64,000 bases of DNA from Pseudomonas sp. WJP1. GTDB lineage: Bacteria > Pseudomonadota > Gammaproteobacteria > Pseudomonadales > Pseudomonadaceae. Shown here piece by piece: positions 32,652 through 41,716 of the stretch. Made by a program: the position numbers and the translations under genes. The notes under the pieces were generated by a model. It was not told where the DNA came from. It made no database searches and saw only the letters and a program-made list of their open reading frames with translations. Where the stretch lies: positions 4,390,501 to 4,454,500 of the forward strand of contig NZ_CP110128.1 in NCBI RefSeq assembly GCF_028471945.1. The letters are read 5' to 3'. How positions within the stretch are numbered: position 1 is the first letter of the stretch; each line of letters begins with the position of its first letter.

Positions 32652-32729
32652 CCATGGGGTATTTGTCGATAAATCTCGAACTCGCAGCCAAGGCCCCGAT
32701 CCAACGTGAAGACCCTGGAGGCAAGCACC

Positions 32730-32885
32730 ATGAACAACGATGACCGCATCACCCCAGCCGACACCCAGCCCACCGAGGAAGATGAGACCCTTGAGCCCTC
32801 TCCCCCCGAAACCATCGAGGAGGAAGCCGAGGATCTCAGGCGAAAAGTTGCCGAGATAGAACGCAAAGTGGCGGACGGTAATTGA
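32730..32885 (+). CDS. Small acidic protein, 51 residues
   Basis: A short reading frame with a strong GGAGG ribosome site (32717-32721). The product begins MNNDDRITPADTQPTEEDE, is very acidic in its first 35 residues, and ends in a short amphipathic helix (EDLRRKVAEIERKVADG). No domain is recognised. It is convergent with the methyltransferase gene, leaving 12 bases between stops. A similar-looking acidic protein is encoded on the other side of the methyltransferase/di-iron pair at 35251. Coding is inferred from the ribosome site and composition only. Confidence 0.6.
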   Translation: MNNDDRITPADTQPTEEDETLEPSPPETIEEEAEDLRRKVAEIERKVADGN

Positions 32886-32897
32886 ACCTGCATCGCA

Positions 32898-33842
32898 TCA
32901 CCGCAGCCGGGTCACTGTCAACGCCACCACCGCAATGCGCTCCACTCGTTCATAACCTGGCTTGAGCAGCTCCTCGCCGAACACGTCAGGGTCCAGCTCC
33001 CGATAGGTCCAGCTGAACCTGTCGTCACCCAGCAGCGGCTGGATGGATTCGAGAAAAGGGTCCGTCCCGTCCACCATCGCCACCCCGGTGTACAGCAGCA
33101 GGCTGCCGGCCTTTTCCAGGCGCGGCAGCGATTCGCGGACGATGCGCTGCGACAAGTATTCCCCGAGCGTGCCACCGCCATGGCGATAAGCACGCTGCTG
33201 GCTGTCGTTCATGTAGGGCGGATTGGCAATGATCAAGTCGAACTGCCCTTCGACACAGCCCAGTACGTCGCTGTGATAAACGCTGACATTGCCGGTGTCG
33301 GCCAGCTCGGCATTCACCGCCGTCAACCGCAATGCCCGTGGATTCATATCCACCGCCAGCACCTCGGCCTCCGGTCGGGCACACGCGACGACCAACGCAC
33401 CGATGCCGGCCCCGCAGCCGATGTCCACCACCCGCCGCACGGGCCCGGAGCACTTTTGCAAGTATGCTTCGATCAATTGGGCAAAGCGGTAGCTGTCGGG
33501 CCCGAAAAACACCGAATCGGGCTGCGTGGTCGGGTACGCCGAATGGGCAATCAACAAGTGCCCGAGGCTCGACCAGCGCACCGTGCTACGCCATAGCGAA
33601 CCCTCCTTTTCGACGATGTGCGCCTGCTGCAGGCCAGCCAGTTCTTGCGGTGAAAACAGCGTGTGTTCGAAGGGCATCGACCAACCGAATACATCACGCA
33701 GGTCCTTGGCCAAGGCCGGTGCGAAGCGCTGGCACACCCGCTCATGGGTCAAGGGCGTGGGCGTGATGAAACGGTAGCCCTCGGCAACCAGACGCCGGCC
33801 CAGCTCGAGCAACGTCCGATCAGCGATCTGTTGTACTGACAT
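32898..33842 (-). CDS. Class I SAM-dependent methyltransferase
   Basis: A 314-residue methyltransferase with a separate N-terminal domain of about 110 residues (FALTKDLR-type segment, FGWSMPFEHTLF). The SAM-binding motif is VVDIGCGAGIGAL at 138-150 and the catalytic-type motif IANPPYMND at about 204-212, as in N-methyltransferases acting on amide or amino groups (HemK/PrmC and RlmG-like). It is the last gene of a three-gene unit, 15 bases after the di-iron enzyme. The NPPY motif allows protein, nucleic acid or small-molecule substrates; the partner gene points to a small molecule. Confidence 0.88.
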   Translation of the reverse strand: MSVQQIADRTLLELGRRLVAEGYRFITPTPLTHERVCQRFAPALAKDLRDVFGWSMPFEHTLFSPQELAGLQQAHIVEKEGSLWRSTVRWSSLGHLLIAHSAYPTTQPDSVFFGPDSYRFAQLIEAYLQKCSGPVRRVVDIGCGAGIGALVVACARPEAEVLAVDMNPRALRLTAVNAELADTGNVSVYHSDVLGCVEGQFDLIIANPPYMNDSQQRAYRHGGGTLGEYLSQRIVRESLPRLEKAGSLLLYTGVAMVDGTDPFLESIQPLLGDDRFSWTYRELDPDVFGEELLKPGYERVERIAVVALTVTRLR

Positions 33843-33857
33843 GCATGACTCCTGAAA

Positions 33858-35237
33858 TCAGCGCAGATGGGCCACGCATTCGATAAAGCGCCGGGTGGCG
33901 AAGAGTCCGGCGGGCCGACAATGACGCTGTGCCGAGAGCCACGGGATCAGCATTTGCAATTGCTGTCGCGGTGACTGGTCGTGCAGGGATTCTTGCAATG
34001 CCTTGAGCTCGGGGTCGTCTGCGCCGATTTCATCGGCCCGGGCATCGTCGAATGGAGCGCGGCGTATCGCTGGCCGCCGCTGCGGTGCTTGCCAGTCACC
34101 GGCAATCCAGTCGTGCAGCAGTTGTTTCTCAAAGCCACTGAACACACCGAACATGGCCGCCTGATCACCCTCAATCAATTGCCAGAAGCGGCTTTCCCCG
34201 GGTGGGCAGTGCCGTTTGATCCAGCCCTTGCGTTGCAGCGCGCCGAGAAAATCCTCGATATGGCCAGGGGTCGCCAGCCACTGATTGACGGTCTTGCCTT
34301 CGACCTGGCAGTAATCGGAATGCATGTGCTGGCCGAAGCGGCGTTTGCGCTCGAGCATGGCGACGACTTCCTGCTGCAGATCGAAACTTGCAATCACCGC
34401 CGTCGAGCCCGGCCCCAGGTCATTGAGTCGATAGCCAAGGGCGACACGCCGATAGAACTCATCTCGTCCCCGCGCCATGGGCATCAGCTCGAGCAGCGCT
34501 TCAATCGCCTTGCGCCCGTGACCGCTGCTGACGTTGTCGATGGTCACGTGCAGGGTGAAATAGTAGGGATCGATCCCCAGCTCACGCAGCTCATAGGCGC
34601 TGATCAGCAGGTGCAGCGGCAGTTGCTCGTAGCCGAGGTTGTAGCCAATCACCTCCGGCATGAACATCGCGTTGCACTGCCCCAAGGCAAGTTGAATCGC
34701 GCCCTGACGAAAGTGTTCGTCGAGTAGTCCCTGCCTGTCGCCACAGTCGTGATAGGCCAGCAGCTTGCGGTAGATCACCACGTGATTGTGCCGGGGGTCG
34801 CCTCTGCCCAACTCTTCCAGATAGGTGCTCAGCAACCCGTTGTATCGCATGTCCTGCCAGTGCTCGAGCACACCGGTCAGCCATGCGCCGTCGACCTCCT
34901 TGGTCGGCGCCACCCGCTGCAGGAAAAACAATGCATGGGCTTTGTTCGAGAAATACCGACGTGGCCCGCCCTGCTTGCGTTCTTCGAGGTAGTGGGCGTA
35001 ATCGCGCGCCACAGCGGCACAATGTTGTTGCGCCCATGACGACAGCTGTTCTGGCGCTTCGGGCAGGTCACAGGGGAGTTCGGCCGCCAGGGCCAGTTGC
35101 TCGCGCAGGAACTGTTCGCCCAGCGTTCCTGCTTGCGGGCCGTTGCTGTAGAGCAAATCGTAGAGTTCGCGGTACTGGCCATCGGCGTCGGCATTCGCAG
35201 GCACCGAAGGCGGTCCCAGGGGCGTGAAGGTTGTCAT
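33858..35237 (-). CDS. Iron-containing redox enzyme, haem-oxygenase-like di-iron fold
   Basis: A 459-residue protein with an N-terminal extension and a haem-oxygenase-like helical domain. Candidate iron ligands are the glutamates and histidines of STYLEELGRGDPRHNHVV (about 137-154), the glutamates of MPEVIGYNLGYEQLP (about 193-207) and His230, Asp234, His240 in LHVTIDNVSSGHGRKA, a pattern typical of this superfamily. Members oxidise small organic molecules (for example amino acids or fatty acids) with oxygen. The ATG at 35237 has an AGGGGAAAG site. It lies between a small acidic protein gene and a methyltransferase gene in one transcript. Product unknown. Confidence 0.85.
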   Translation of the reverse strand: MTTFTPLGPPSVPANADADGQYRELYDLLYSNGPQAGTLGEQFLREQLALAAELPCDLPEAPEQLSSWAQQHCAAVARDYAHYLEERKQGGPRRYFSNKAHALFFLQRVAPTKEVDGAWLTGVLEHWQDMRYNGLLSTYLEELGRGDPRHNHVVIYRKLLAYHDCGDRQGLLDEHFRQGAIQLALGQCNAMFMPEVIGYNLGYEQLPLHLLISAYELRELGIDPYYFTLHVTIDNVSSGHGRKAIEALLELMPMARGRDEFYRRVALGYRLNDLGPGSTAVIASFDLQQEVVAMLERKRRFGQHMHSDYCQVEGKTVNQWLATPGHIEDFLGALQRKGWIKRHCPPGESRFWQLIEGDQAAMFGVFSGFEKQLLHDWIAGDWQAPQRRPAIRRAPFDDARADEIGADDPELKALQESLHDQSPRQQLQMLIPWLSAQRHCRPAGLFATRRFIECVAHLR

Positions 35238-35250
35238 CGGACGCTTTCCC

Positions 35251-35448
35251 CTATCGCCTGTCGTCGGACAAGGGTGTTTGCTCATCGGCCTCGGGAAGTT
35301 TCCTGTCGCGCTCATTCCAATCCTGCGCGCCCTCTTCATCTTCGAGGTCGGACTGGGTCAGGGGATCGTATTTGCCCGGATCGTCCGACGCGGGGAGCGT
35401 CTTGTCCGGGTCTTGCGTGTTGTCCTGGATGATCGACTCGCTGGACAT
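35251..35448 (-). CDS. Small acidic protein, 65 residues
   Basis: Begins MSSESIIQDNTQDPDKTLPASDD and is strongly acidic, with sequence predicted to be disordered; the end is more basic (NERDRKLPEADEQTPLSDDRR). The ribosome site GAGGTGA five bases before the ATG is excellent, so it is very likely translated. Its stop is 13 bases upstream of the di-iron enzyme start, placing it first in that operon. No domain is recognised. Confidence 0.78.
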   Translation of the reverse strand: MSSESIIQDNTQDPDKTLPASDDPGKYDPLTQSDLEDEEGAQDWNERDRKLPEADEQTPLSDDRR

Positions 35449-35566
35449 ACTTCACCTCACAACCTGGGCCCGGGATTTCCGGGGCGTATAGGTTTGAAGG
35501 TGTCTGGGGGCTAGCGTGCGGTCGAATAGACGAGTGGCATGTACGGTGCATATTTGGATTGGGTGT

Positions 35567-36309
35567 ATATCCATTCCTGCGGTAACGGCGACTTATGGTT
35601 TCGCCCTTACGGCGAGTCACTTGGAAAAGCCCCAAGTAACCAAGGGCTCTTGCCCCTGCCGTTCGGCCCCTCGCTAAGGCTCGGGGTACCCTCGCTCCGG
35701 TCCTGCTCCGTGGGCCCGCCGCGATGGGCCATCCTTGGCCCAGCGCGGCTAAACCGGCATCCATGCCGGTTTACCCACTGCGCAGAACCTCCACTCGGCC
35801 TCTCGATGGGGCAAGAAAATCAAAAGCCAAATCAAGATCGAACGCGAAAGCGAGGCGGCCTTAAAGCCGACCTGATCGGGAGCCATACGCGTTCCCACTG
35901 TAGGAGCCAGGCTTGCCGGCGAAGAACGATAACGCGGTACAACAGACACACCGCAGCGCCTGGTTCGCCGGCAAGCCTGGCTCCTACAGAGGATTGGGGG
36001 TATGTGCAAAAGTCAGGTCGGCTTTAAGGCCGCCTCGCTTTTGTTTTTGATCTGGGTGCCCCGTTAACCACGATGGCCGAACGCAGGCATTGCGCAGTGG
36101 GGAAACCGGCAGGACGCCGGTTTAGCCGCGCTGGGCCATGGATGGCCCATCGCGGCGACCCACGGAGCAATGCCGGAGTGAGGGCATGCCGAGCCTAGGC
36201 GAGGCACCGAGTGGTGGGGCAAAGCCTTTTGCTTACTTTTCGGCGTTTGGAAAAGTGAGTCGCTGTAAGAGCGAAACCATAAGTCGCCGTTACCGCAGCA
36301 ATGGATATC
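35567..36309. repeat. Composite inverted-arm repeat, copy 2 (opposite orientation)
   Basis: Same architecture as copy 1, but here the beta arm is on the left (35567-35899, with TCACTTGGAAAAGCC and CAAGGGCTCTTGCC) and the alpha arm on the right (35989-36309, with CACCGAGTGGTGGGG and GGCGTTTGG). The outer ends again read ATATCCATTCCTGCGG and, inward from the right, ATATCCATTGCTGCGG. Relative to copies 1 and 3 the whole element is inverted. It lies between the small acidic protein gene and the 3' end of the MHS transporter gene. Confidence 0.88.
35900..35988. repeat. REPIN, CCGGC-type, at the centre of composite copy 2
   Basis: Inverted GTAGGAGCCAGGCTTGCC pair with centre GAACGATAACGCGGTACAAC, nearly identical to the REPIN at the centre of copies 1 and 3. 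Confidence 0.93.
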
Positions 36310-36418
36310 CCCCCTATCCAGATCTGATATACAACCCAATGCTTAAGTGAACAGTATTGGGGAAGGAAGGTTCATCAGGCATCGCCCTTCCCCCTGCAGG
36401 AAAGGGCGAGCGCAGGCT

Positions 36419-38095
36419 TCAGGTGTGATGAATCTCCCGATCCTTGGTTTCCGGCAGGAAGAAGGTCCCCAGGATCGCCGTCATCACCGCGATCACGATC
36501 GGATACCACAACCCATAGTAGATATCACCGGTGGCCGCGACCATGGCGAAGGCCACGGTCGGCAGGAATCCGCCGAACCAGCCGTTGCCGATGTGGTAAG
36601 GCAGTGACATCGAGGTGTAGCGAATACGCGCCGGGAAGAGCTCAACCAGCCAGGCGGCGATCGGGCCGTAGACCATGGTCACGTAGATCACCAGGATGGT
36701 CAGCAGCAGGAGCACCATCGGGTAGTTGGTCTTGGCCGGATCGGCCTTCTCGGGGTAGCCGGCGTCCTTGAGGGCGGTGCCGAGGGTCGCGACGAAGGCG
36801 TCGTTGCGGGTCTTGAAGTCGGCGGCCGGCATGCCCGTGCCTTCGAAGCTCTGGATCACTTTGTCGCCGATGCGCACCTGCGCGACGGTGCCCGGTTCAG
36901 CCTTCTCGTTCTTGTAGGGGATGGCCCTTTTCGCCAGCACGGTCTTGGCCAGGTCGCAGGAACTGGTGAATTTGGCCTTGCCCACCGGGTCGAACTGGAA
37001 CGAACACTGGCCGGGATCGGCGACCACCGTGACCGGGTTCTTCTCCTGCGCGGCGAACACGTCGGGGTTACCGTATTGGGTCAACGCGTGGAAGATCGGG
37101 AAGTAGGTCAACGCCGCGAGGATGCAACCGGCCATGATGATGCCCTTGCGGCCGATGCGGTCGGACAGGCTGCCGAAGATGACGAAGAACGGCGTGCCGA
37201 TCAGCAGCGAACCGGCAATCAGCAGGTTGGCTGTCTGCGCGTCGATCTTCAGTGTCTGCAGCAGGAAGAACAACGCGTAGAACTGCCCGGTGTACCAGAC
37301 AACGGCCTGGCCGGCGGTACCGCCGAGCAACGCCATGATCACGATCTTGAGGTTCTCCCAGCGGGCGAAGGACTCGGTCAGCGGCGCCTTGGAGGATTTG
37401 CCTTCGGCCTTCATCTTCAAGAACACCGGCGACTCGCTGAGCTGCAGGCGGATGTAGACCGAGATGATCAGCAGCAGGATCGACAGCAGGAAGGGAATCC
37501 GCCAGCCCCAGGCTTCGAACGCCTCGGTGCCCAGGACGGTGCGGCAAGCGAGGATCACCAGCAGCGAGAGGAACAGGCCGAGGGTGGCAGTGGTCTGGAT
37601 CCACGAGGTGAAGTAGCCACGCTTGCCTTTGGGGGCATGCTCGGCCACGTACGTCGCCGCACCGCCGTATTCGCCACCCAGGGCCAGGCCTTGCAACAGG
37701 CGCAGGGTGATCAGGATGATCGGCGCCGCCACGCCAATGGTCGCGTAACCCGGCAAAAAGCCCACGACGGCGGTAGAGATACCCATGATCACGATGGTGA
37801 TCAGGAAGGTGTGCTTGCGCCCGATCATGTCACCCAGTCGGCCGAACACTATGGCGCCGAAGGGGCGTACGGCAAAACCTGCGGCGAACGCGAGCAAGGC
37901 AAAGATGAAGGAGGTTGTCTCATTGACGCCGGCGAAGAAGTGCTTGGCGATAATCGCGGCAAGGGAGCCGTAGAGGTAGAAGTCGTACCATTCGAACACC
38001 GTGCCCAGGGACGAGGCGAAAATGACCTTGCGCTCCTCCTTGGTGATCCCGCGGTTGGGCGTGCTGCCCGTGGTAGTGTTGTCGATTGCGGCCAT
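36419..38095 (-). CDS. MHS-family MFS metabolite transporter with periplasmic insert
   Basis: A 558-residue proton symporter of the metabolite:H+ symporter (MHS) group. Landmarks: VFEWYDFYLYGSLAAIIAKHFF, GAIVFGRLGDMIGRKHTFL, LQGLALGGEYGGAATYVAEHAPKGKRGYFTSWIQT and SDRIGRKGIIM. Between the eighth and ninth helices there is a soluble insert of about 110 residues (after FHALTQYGNPDVF, up to PEKADPAKTNYPM) with two cysteines (GQCSF, SSCDL) that may pair in the periplasm. The start at 38095 has a CGGAG ribosome site. The substrate is probably an organic acid or osmolyte. Confidence 0.92.
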   Translation of the reverse strand: MAAIDNTTTGSTPNRGITKEERKVIFASSLGTVFEWYDFYLYGSLAAIIAKHFFAGVNETTSFIFALLAFAAGFAVRPFGAIVFGRLGDMIGRKHTFLITIVIMGISTAVVGFLPGYATIGVAAPIILITLRLLQGLALGGEYGGAATYVAEHAPKGKRGYFTSWIQTTATLGLFLSLLVILACRTVLGTEAFEAWGWRIPFLLSILLLIISVYIRLQLSESPVFLKMKAEGKSSKAPLTESFARWENLKIVIMALLGGTAGQAVVWYTGQFYALFFLLQTLKIDAQTANLLIAGSLLIGTPFFVIFGSLSDRIGRKGIIMAGCILAALTYFPIFHALTQYGNPDVFAAQEKNPVTVVADPGQCSFQFDPVGKAKFTSSCDLAKTVLAKRAIPYKNEKAEPGTVAQVRIGDKVIQSFEGTGMPAADFKTRNDAFVATLGTALKDAGYPEKADPAKTNYPMVLLLLTILVIYVTMVYGPIAAWLVELFPARIRYTSMSLPYHIGNGWFGGFLPTVAFAMVAATGDIYYGLWYPIVIAVMTAILGTFFLPETKDREIHHT

Positions 38096-38366
38096 GAGTC
38101 TTCTCCGTCTTTCTCTTGTTATAGGCCGGAGTACCCCACTTTCTTGTTGCCGCACCCAGGCCCTGGGGCTGAAGTCGTCGGATTACGGATTGCGCAAAGC
38201 ATGCACACAGGCTGACGGCCTCGCATCGCTGCAAGGTTTCTAGAAGCATAATCGGCTTCTTGCAGATATCCACTCGCCATCATGCGCCAACAGGAGTGCA
38301 CACGAAGGTTACGAGAGATTGAGCCCTGAGCAGGTGTTTTTTGAGAGGGGATAAACAGAAGAAAAT
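38096..38366. other. Intergenic stretch, no gene seen
   Basis: Promoter region of the MHS transporter and about 250 bases of unassigned sequence before the tRNA. I see no coding frame with a ribosome site and no REP element. Confidence 0.5.
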
Positions 38367-38410
38367 CATCTGCACTCGGGCAATGCCTGCCGAACGAGTG
38401 ATTGCAGATG
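38367..38410. other. Hairpin just downstream of tRNA-Gln
   Basis: CATCTGCA (38367-38374) pairs with TGCAGATG (38403-38410), and the inner CTCG/CGAG can extend the stem. It lies 12 bases beyond the tRNA 3' end on the minus strand and may act in termination or processing. Confidence 0.45.
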
Positions 38411-38422
38411 ACCTGAAGAAAA

Positions 38423-38497
38423 TGGCAGGGGCGGCTGGATTCGAACCAACGCATGGCAGGATCAAAACCTGCTGCCTTACCGCTTGGCGACGCCCCT
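38423..38497 (-). tRNA. tRNA-Gln(UUG)
   Basis: A 75-base cloverleaf with CCA encoded (38423-38425). The acceptor stem is AGGGGCG/CGCCCCT, the D arm GCCAAGCGGTAAGGC, the anticodon stem GCAGG/CCTGC around loop TTTTGAT (anticodon TTG), and the T arm GTTGG-TTCGAAT-CCAGC. All expected invariant bases are present. No integrated element or duplicated 3' end is seen beside it. Confidence 0.97.
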
Positions 38498-38619
38498 GTA
38501 GCTGCTGCGTGGAGAGCCGGGGAAGGCCCTCTGCAACAATGGGCGGCAATTTATCAACTTTCTTGCCGCCTGGGAACCCCCCACGCATCATTATTTTATT
38601 TTAAAACAGCGACTTACCC

Positions 38620-39627
38620 TCAAGGATCGACCTGTCCCATCAGTTCAGGCACCGATTCCGGGCGATTGGCGAACCGCTGGGCAAGCACCGCGCAGACCAT
38701 CAACTGGATCTGGTGGAACAGCATCAGCGGCAGGATCAACACGCCGATGGTGCTGCCGGCGAACAATACCTGGGCCATCGGCACGCCCGTGGCCAGGCTT
38801 TTCTTCGAGCCACAGAAGAGGATGGTGATGCGATCTTGCTGGTTGAAACCCAAGGCCTTGCCCAGCACCGTGGAAGCCAGCAACACCAGCCCCAGCACCA
38901 CACAACAGGCGACCACCAGCCCGGCCAGGTCGAGCAACGGAATCTGGTGCCAGATGCCTTCGATCACCGCTTCGCTGAAAGCACCGTACACCACCAGCAG
39001 GATCGAGCCCTGATCGACAAATTTCAGCCAGCCCTTGTTGCGCGCGACCCAGGCGCCGATCCAGCGGCGAGCGATCTGCCCGGCAATGAACGGCAGCAAC
39101 AACTGCACGCTGATCTTCACGATGGCGTCGAGGGTCGAGCCGCCCTCGCCGTGCACGTCCAGCAGCAGGGTCACCAGCAACGGCGTGAGAAAGATCCCGA
39201 ACAGGCTGGACGCTGCCGCACTGCAAATCGCCGCCGGGATATTGCCTCGCGCCAACGAGGTAAAGGCAATCGCCGACTGCACCGTGGCCGGCAACGCGCA
39301 AAGGTAGAGCATGCCCATGTACAGGTCCGCGCCGATCATTGGCGACAACAAAGGCTTGAGCGCCAGGCCCAGCAGCGGGAACAGGACGAACGTCAGGCCG
39401 AACACCAGCAAGTGCAGGCGCCAGTGCCCGGCACCGGCAATGATCGACTCGCGGGACAGTTTTGCACCGTGGAGGAAAAACAGCAGCGCGATGGCGCTGT
39501 TGGTCAACCAGCCGAAGCCCACCGCCACCTGGCCACTGGCAGGCAGCAGGCTGGCGAGAAGGACCACACCGATCAGGGTCAGGGTGAAGTTGTCGGGCAA
39601 GAAACGGGGGCGGGTCATCGGGGTCAT
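38620..39627 (-). CDS. Bile acid:sodium symporter-like (SBF-like) transporter
   Basis: A roughly 335-residue membrane protein of the SBF-like/YfeH group with ten predicted helices. Typical segments are RPRFLPDNFTLTLIGVVLLASLLP, TNSAIALLFFLHGAKLS, LCALPATVQSAIAFTSLARGN, AASSLFGIFLTPLL and CGSKKSLATGVPMAQVLF. Two adjacent ATG codons (39627 and 39618) are possible starts. Homologues export or import organic anions with sodium; the substrate is unknown. Convergent neighbours are absent; it appears monocistronic. Confidence 0.9.
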   Translation of the reverse strand: MTPMTRPRFLPDNFTLTLIGVVLLASLLPASGQVAVGFGWLTNSAIALLFFLHGAKLSRESIIAGAGHWRLHLLVFGLTFVLFPLLGLALKPLLSPMIGADLYMGMLYLCALPATVQSAIAFTSLARGNIPAAICSAAASSLFGIFLTPLLVTLLLDVHGEGGSTLDAIVKISVQLLLPFIAGQIARRWIGAWVARNKGWLKFVDQGSILLVVYGAFSEAVIEGIWHQIPLLDLAGLVVACCVVLGLVLLASTVLGKALGFNQQDRITILFCGSKKSLATGVPMAQVLFAGSTIGVLILPLMLFHQIQLMVCAVLAQRFANRPESVPELMGQVDP

Positions 39628-39726
39628 CCAGGCTGCCGGGAACGTTGCGACCACTCTAGCGCGCCTGCTGATTGCCGGCTAACGCTAACAAGCCAGGAGA
39701 TATCGCCTAACGGACAGGACCTTCAT

Positions 39727-40119
39727 CTATCCCTCAAAACGACCGCTGCCCTCTCGATCACGCTCATAACGCCGCGCGAGCGCAAATGCCGGCAACCAGG
39801 ATTCTCGCCGTACGGTCCAGCTTTCATAGGTTGGCTTCAACTGGTCAGGGGCATCAAGTGAGCCCAGGTTCACTTCGATTTCATCGTCGGTACGGGCAAA
39901 CACCGACGAGCCACAACGCGGACAGAAATAACGCCCCGCGTAATCCCGGGTTTCGCCCTCGATCGTCACCGCGTCCTCAGGAAAAATCGCCGAGGCGTGA
40001 AACAGCGCACCGTGGTGCTTGCGGCAATCCAGGCAGTGACAGAGGCCGACCCGATAGGGCTGCCCCGACGCCACGATCCGCACATTGCCGCACAGGCAAC
40101 CGCCCGTAAATCGTTGCAT
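39727..40119 (-). CDS. GFA-family (glutathione-dependent formaldehyde-activating-like) protein
   Basis: A 130-residue zinc protein. Zinc ligands are visible in GGCLCGNVRI, GLCHCLDCRKHHGALF and FCPRCGSSVFA. The start at 40119 has a GGAGGTG ribosome site. The family includes a glutathione-formaldehyde enzyme but most members, with lengths near 130, are uncharacterised, so the name indicates fold rather than reaction. Confidence 0.9.
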   Translation of the reverse strand: MQRFTGGCLCGNVRIVASGQPYRVGLCHCLDCRKHHGALFHASAIFPEDAVTIEGETRDYAGRYFCPRCGSSVFARTDDEIEVNLGSLDAPDQLKPTYESWTVRRESWLPAFALARRYERDREGSGRFEG

Positions 40120-40335
40120 GCCGCACCTCCTCTCCAAGGGTTTGCAAGTCGCCGTTCGACGACTGTAGAGGGTCACACACCCTGCGCAGCAAAAACTTGC
40201 GAAAAGCGACAGTAGGCTAAGCTTACGCTCAGCTTATTGCCTACGATGCTCGCGGCGGCAGTTGTTGGTTTTTCTGGAGAGCGTCTGCAACAGCTATCTC
40301 AGACAGGCCCAAACAACTTGCGCAGGATTGCCGTG

Positions 40336-41709
40336 ATGACCGAGCCGTTACTCAGTTTTGACCAACTCAAGCGTGCTGCCGCCTCCGGCGAGATAGATAC
40401 CGTACTGGTGTGCATGGTCGACATGCAGGGCCGCCTGGTGGGCAAGCGCTTCCAGGTCGAGTTTTTCATCGACAGCGGCCATGAAGAAACCCACTGCTGC
40501 AACTACCTGCTGGCCGACGACATCGACATGGAGCCGGTGCCGGGTTATGCCGCCGCCAGTTGGAGCAAAGGCTACGGCGACTTTGTGCTCAAGCCCGACA
40601 TGCGCACCTTGCGCAAGGTGCCCTGGCTTGAATGCACGGCGCTGGTGCTGTGCGACGTGCTGGACCATCACCATCGCCAGGACCTGCCCCACAGCCCGCG
40701 GGCGATCCTGAAAAAACAGGTCGAGCGCCTGCGTGAACGCGGCTACACCGGCATGTTCGCCTCGGAACTGGAGTTCTACCTGTTCGACGAGAGCTACGAG
40801 AGCATCCACAAGCGCAACTACCTCAAGCCGAAAACCGCCGGGCACTACATCGAGGATTACAACATCCTGCAGACCACCCGCGAAGAGCCGGTGCTGCGGG
40901 CGATTCGCAAGCATCTGCAGGCCAGCGGCATCCCCGTGGAAAACTCCAAGGGCGAATGGGGCCCGGGCCAGGAAGAAATCAACATCCGTTACGCCGACGC
41001 CATGACCATGGCCGACCATCACGTCATCATCAAGCACGCGTGCAAGGAGATCGCCCAGCTGCAGGGCAAGGCGATCACCTTCATGGCCAAGTGGCGCTAT
41101 GACGCCGCCGGTTCCAGCAGCCACATCCACAATTCGCTGTGGGACAAGAACGCCAAGAAGCCGCTGTTCTTCGATGCCAAGGCCGAGTTCGGCATGTCGA
41201 AACTGATGCGCGCCTGGGTCGCCGGGCAGCTCAAGTACGCCAACGACATCACCTGTTTTCTCGCGCCCTATATCAACTCCTACAAGCGCTTCCAGGCCGG
41301 CACCTTCGCCCCTACCCGCGCGGTGTGGAGCCGGGACAATCGCACCGCAGGCTTTCGCTTGTGCGCCGAGGGCAGCAAATCGATCCGTATCGAATGCCGC
41401 ATCGGCGGTGCCGACCTCAACCCTTACCTGGCCTTCGCCGCGCTGATCGCTGCGGGGCTGGCGGGCATCGATGAAAAACTCGAGCTCGCCGCGCCCTTCG
41501 AGGGTGATGCCTATGTGGACGAGCATTTGCCCGAGGTCTCCAAGACCTTGCGTGAGGCCAGCGCCGCCTTGCAGAAGTCGAGCATGTTGCGCGAGGCCTT
41601 CGGCGACGAGGTGATCGACCACTACGTGCATACCGCCGAATGGGAACAGAAAGAGTACGACCGGCGAATCACCGACTGGGAACTGCAGCGCGGCTTCGAG
41701 CGCTATTGA
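40336..41709 (+). CDS. Glutamine synthetase-family gamma-glutamyl-amine ligase
   Basis: A 457-residue enzyme of the glutamine synthetase fold without the GlnA adenylylation region. It shows VCMVDMQGRLVGKRF, ASELEFYLFDESY, EWGPGQEEINIRYADA, FMAKWRYDAAGSSSHIHNSLWD and RIECRIGGADLNPYLAFAALIAAG. The ATG at 40336 matches the family N-terminus. It opens a transcript with an aldehyde dehydrogenase (7-base gap), an iron alcohol dehydrogenase (3-base gap) and an APC permease. Precedents such as IpuC of Pseudomonas sp. KIE171 and GlnA4 of Streptomyces glutamylate isopropylamine or ethanolamine. That, with the two dehydrogenases, suggests an amino-alcohol substrate here. The substrate is inference. Confidence 0.9.
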   Translation: MTEPLLSFDQLKRAAASGEIDTVLVCMVDMQGRLVGKRFQVEFFIDSGHEETHCCNYLLADDIDMEPVPGYAAASWSKGYGDFVLKPDMRTLRKVPWLECTALVLCDVLDHHHRQDLPHSPRAILKKQVERLRERGYTGMFASELEFYLFDESYESIHKRNYLKPKTAGHYIEDYNILQTTREEPVLRAIRKHLQASGIPVENSKGEWGPGQEEINIRYADAMTMADHHVIIKHACKEIAQLQGKAITFMAKWRYDAAGSSSHIHNSLWDKNAKKPLFFDAKAEFGMSKLMRAWVAGQLKYANDITCFLAPYINSYKRFQAGTFAPTRAVWSRDNRTAGFRLCAEGSKSIRIECRIGGADLNPYLAFAALIAAGLAGIDEKLELAAPFEGDAYVDEHLPEVSKTLREASAALQKSSMLREAFGDEVIDHYVHTAEWEQKEYDRRITDWELQRGFERY

Positions 41710-41716
41710 GAGCACC

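Noticed and set aside
38423..38497. tRNA-Gln as an integration site of a genomic island
   Set aside because: There is no duplicated tRNA end, integrase or compositional change on either side.
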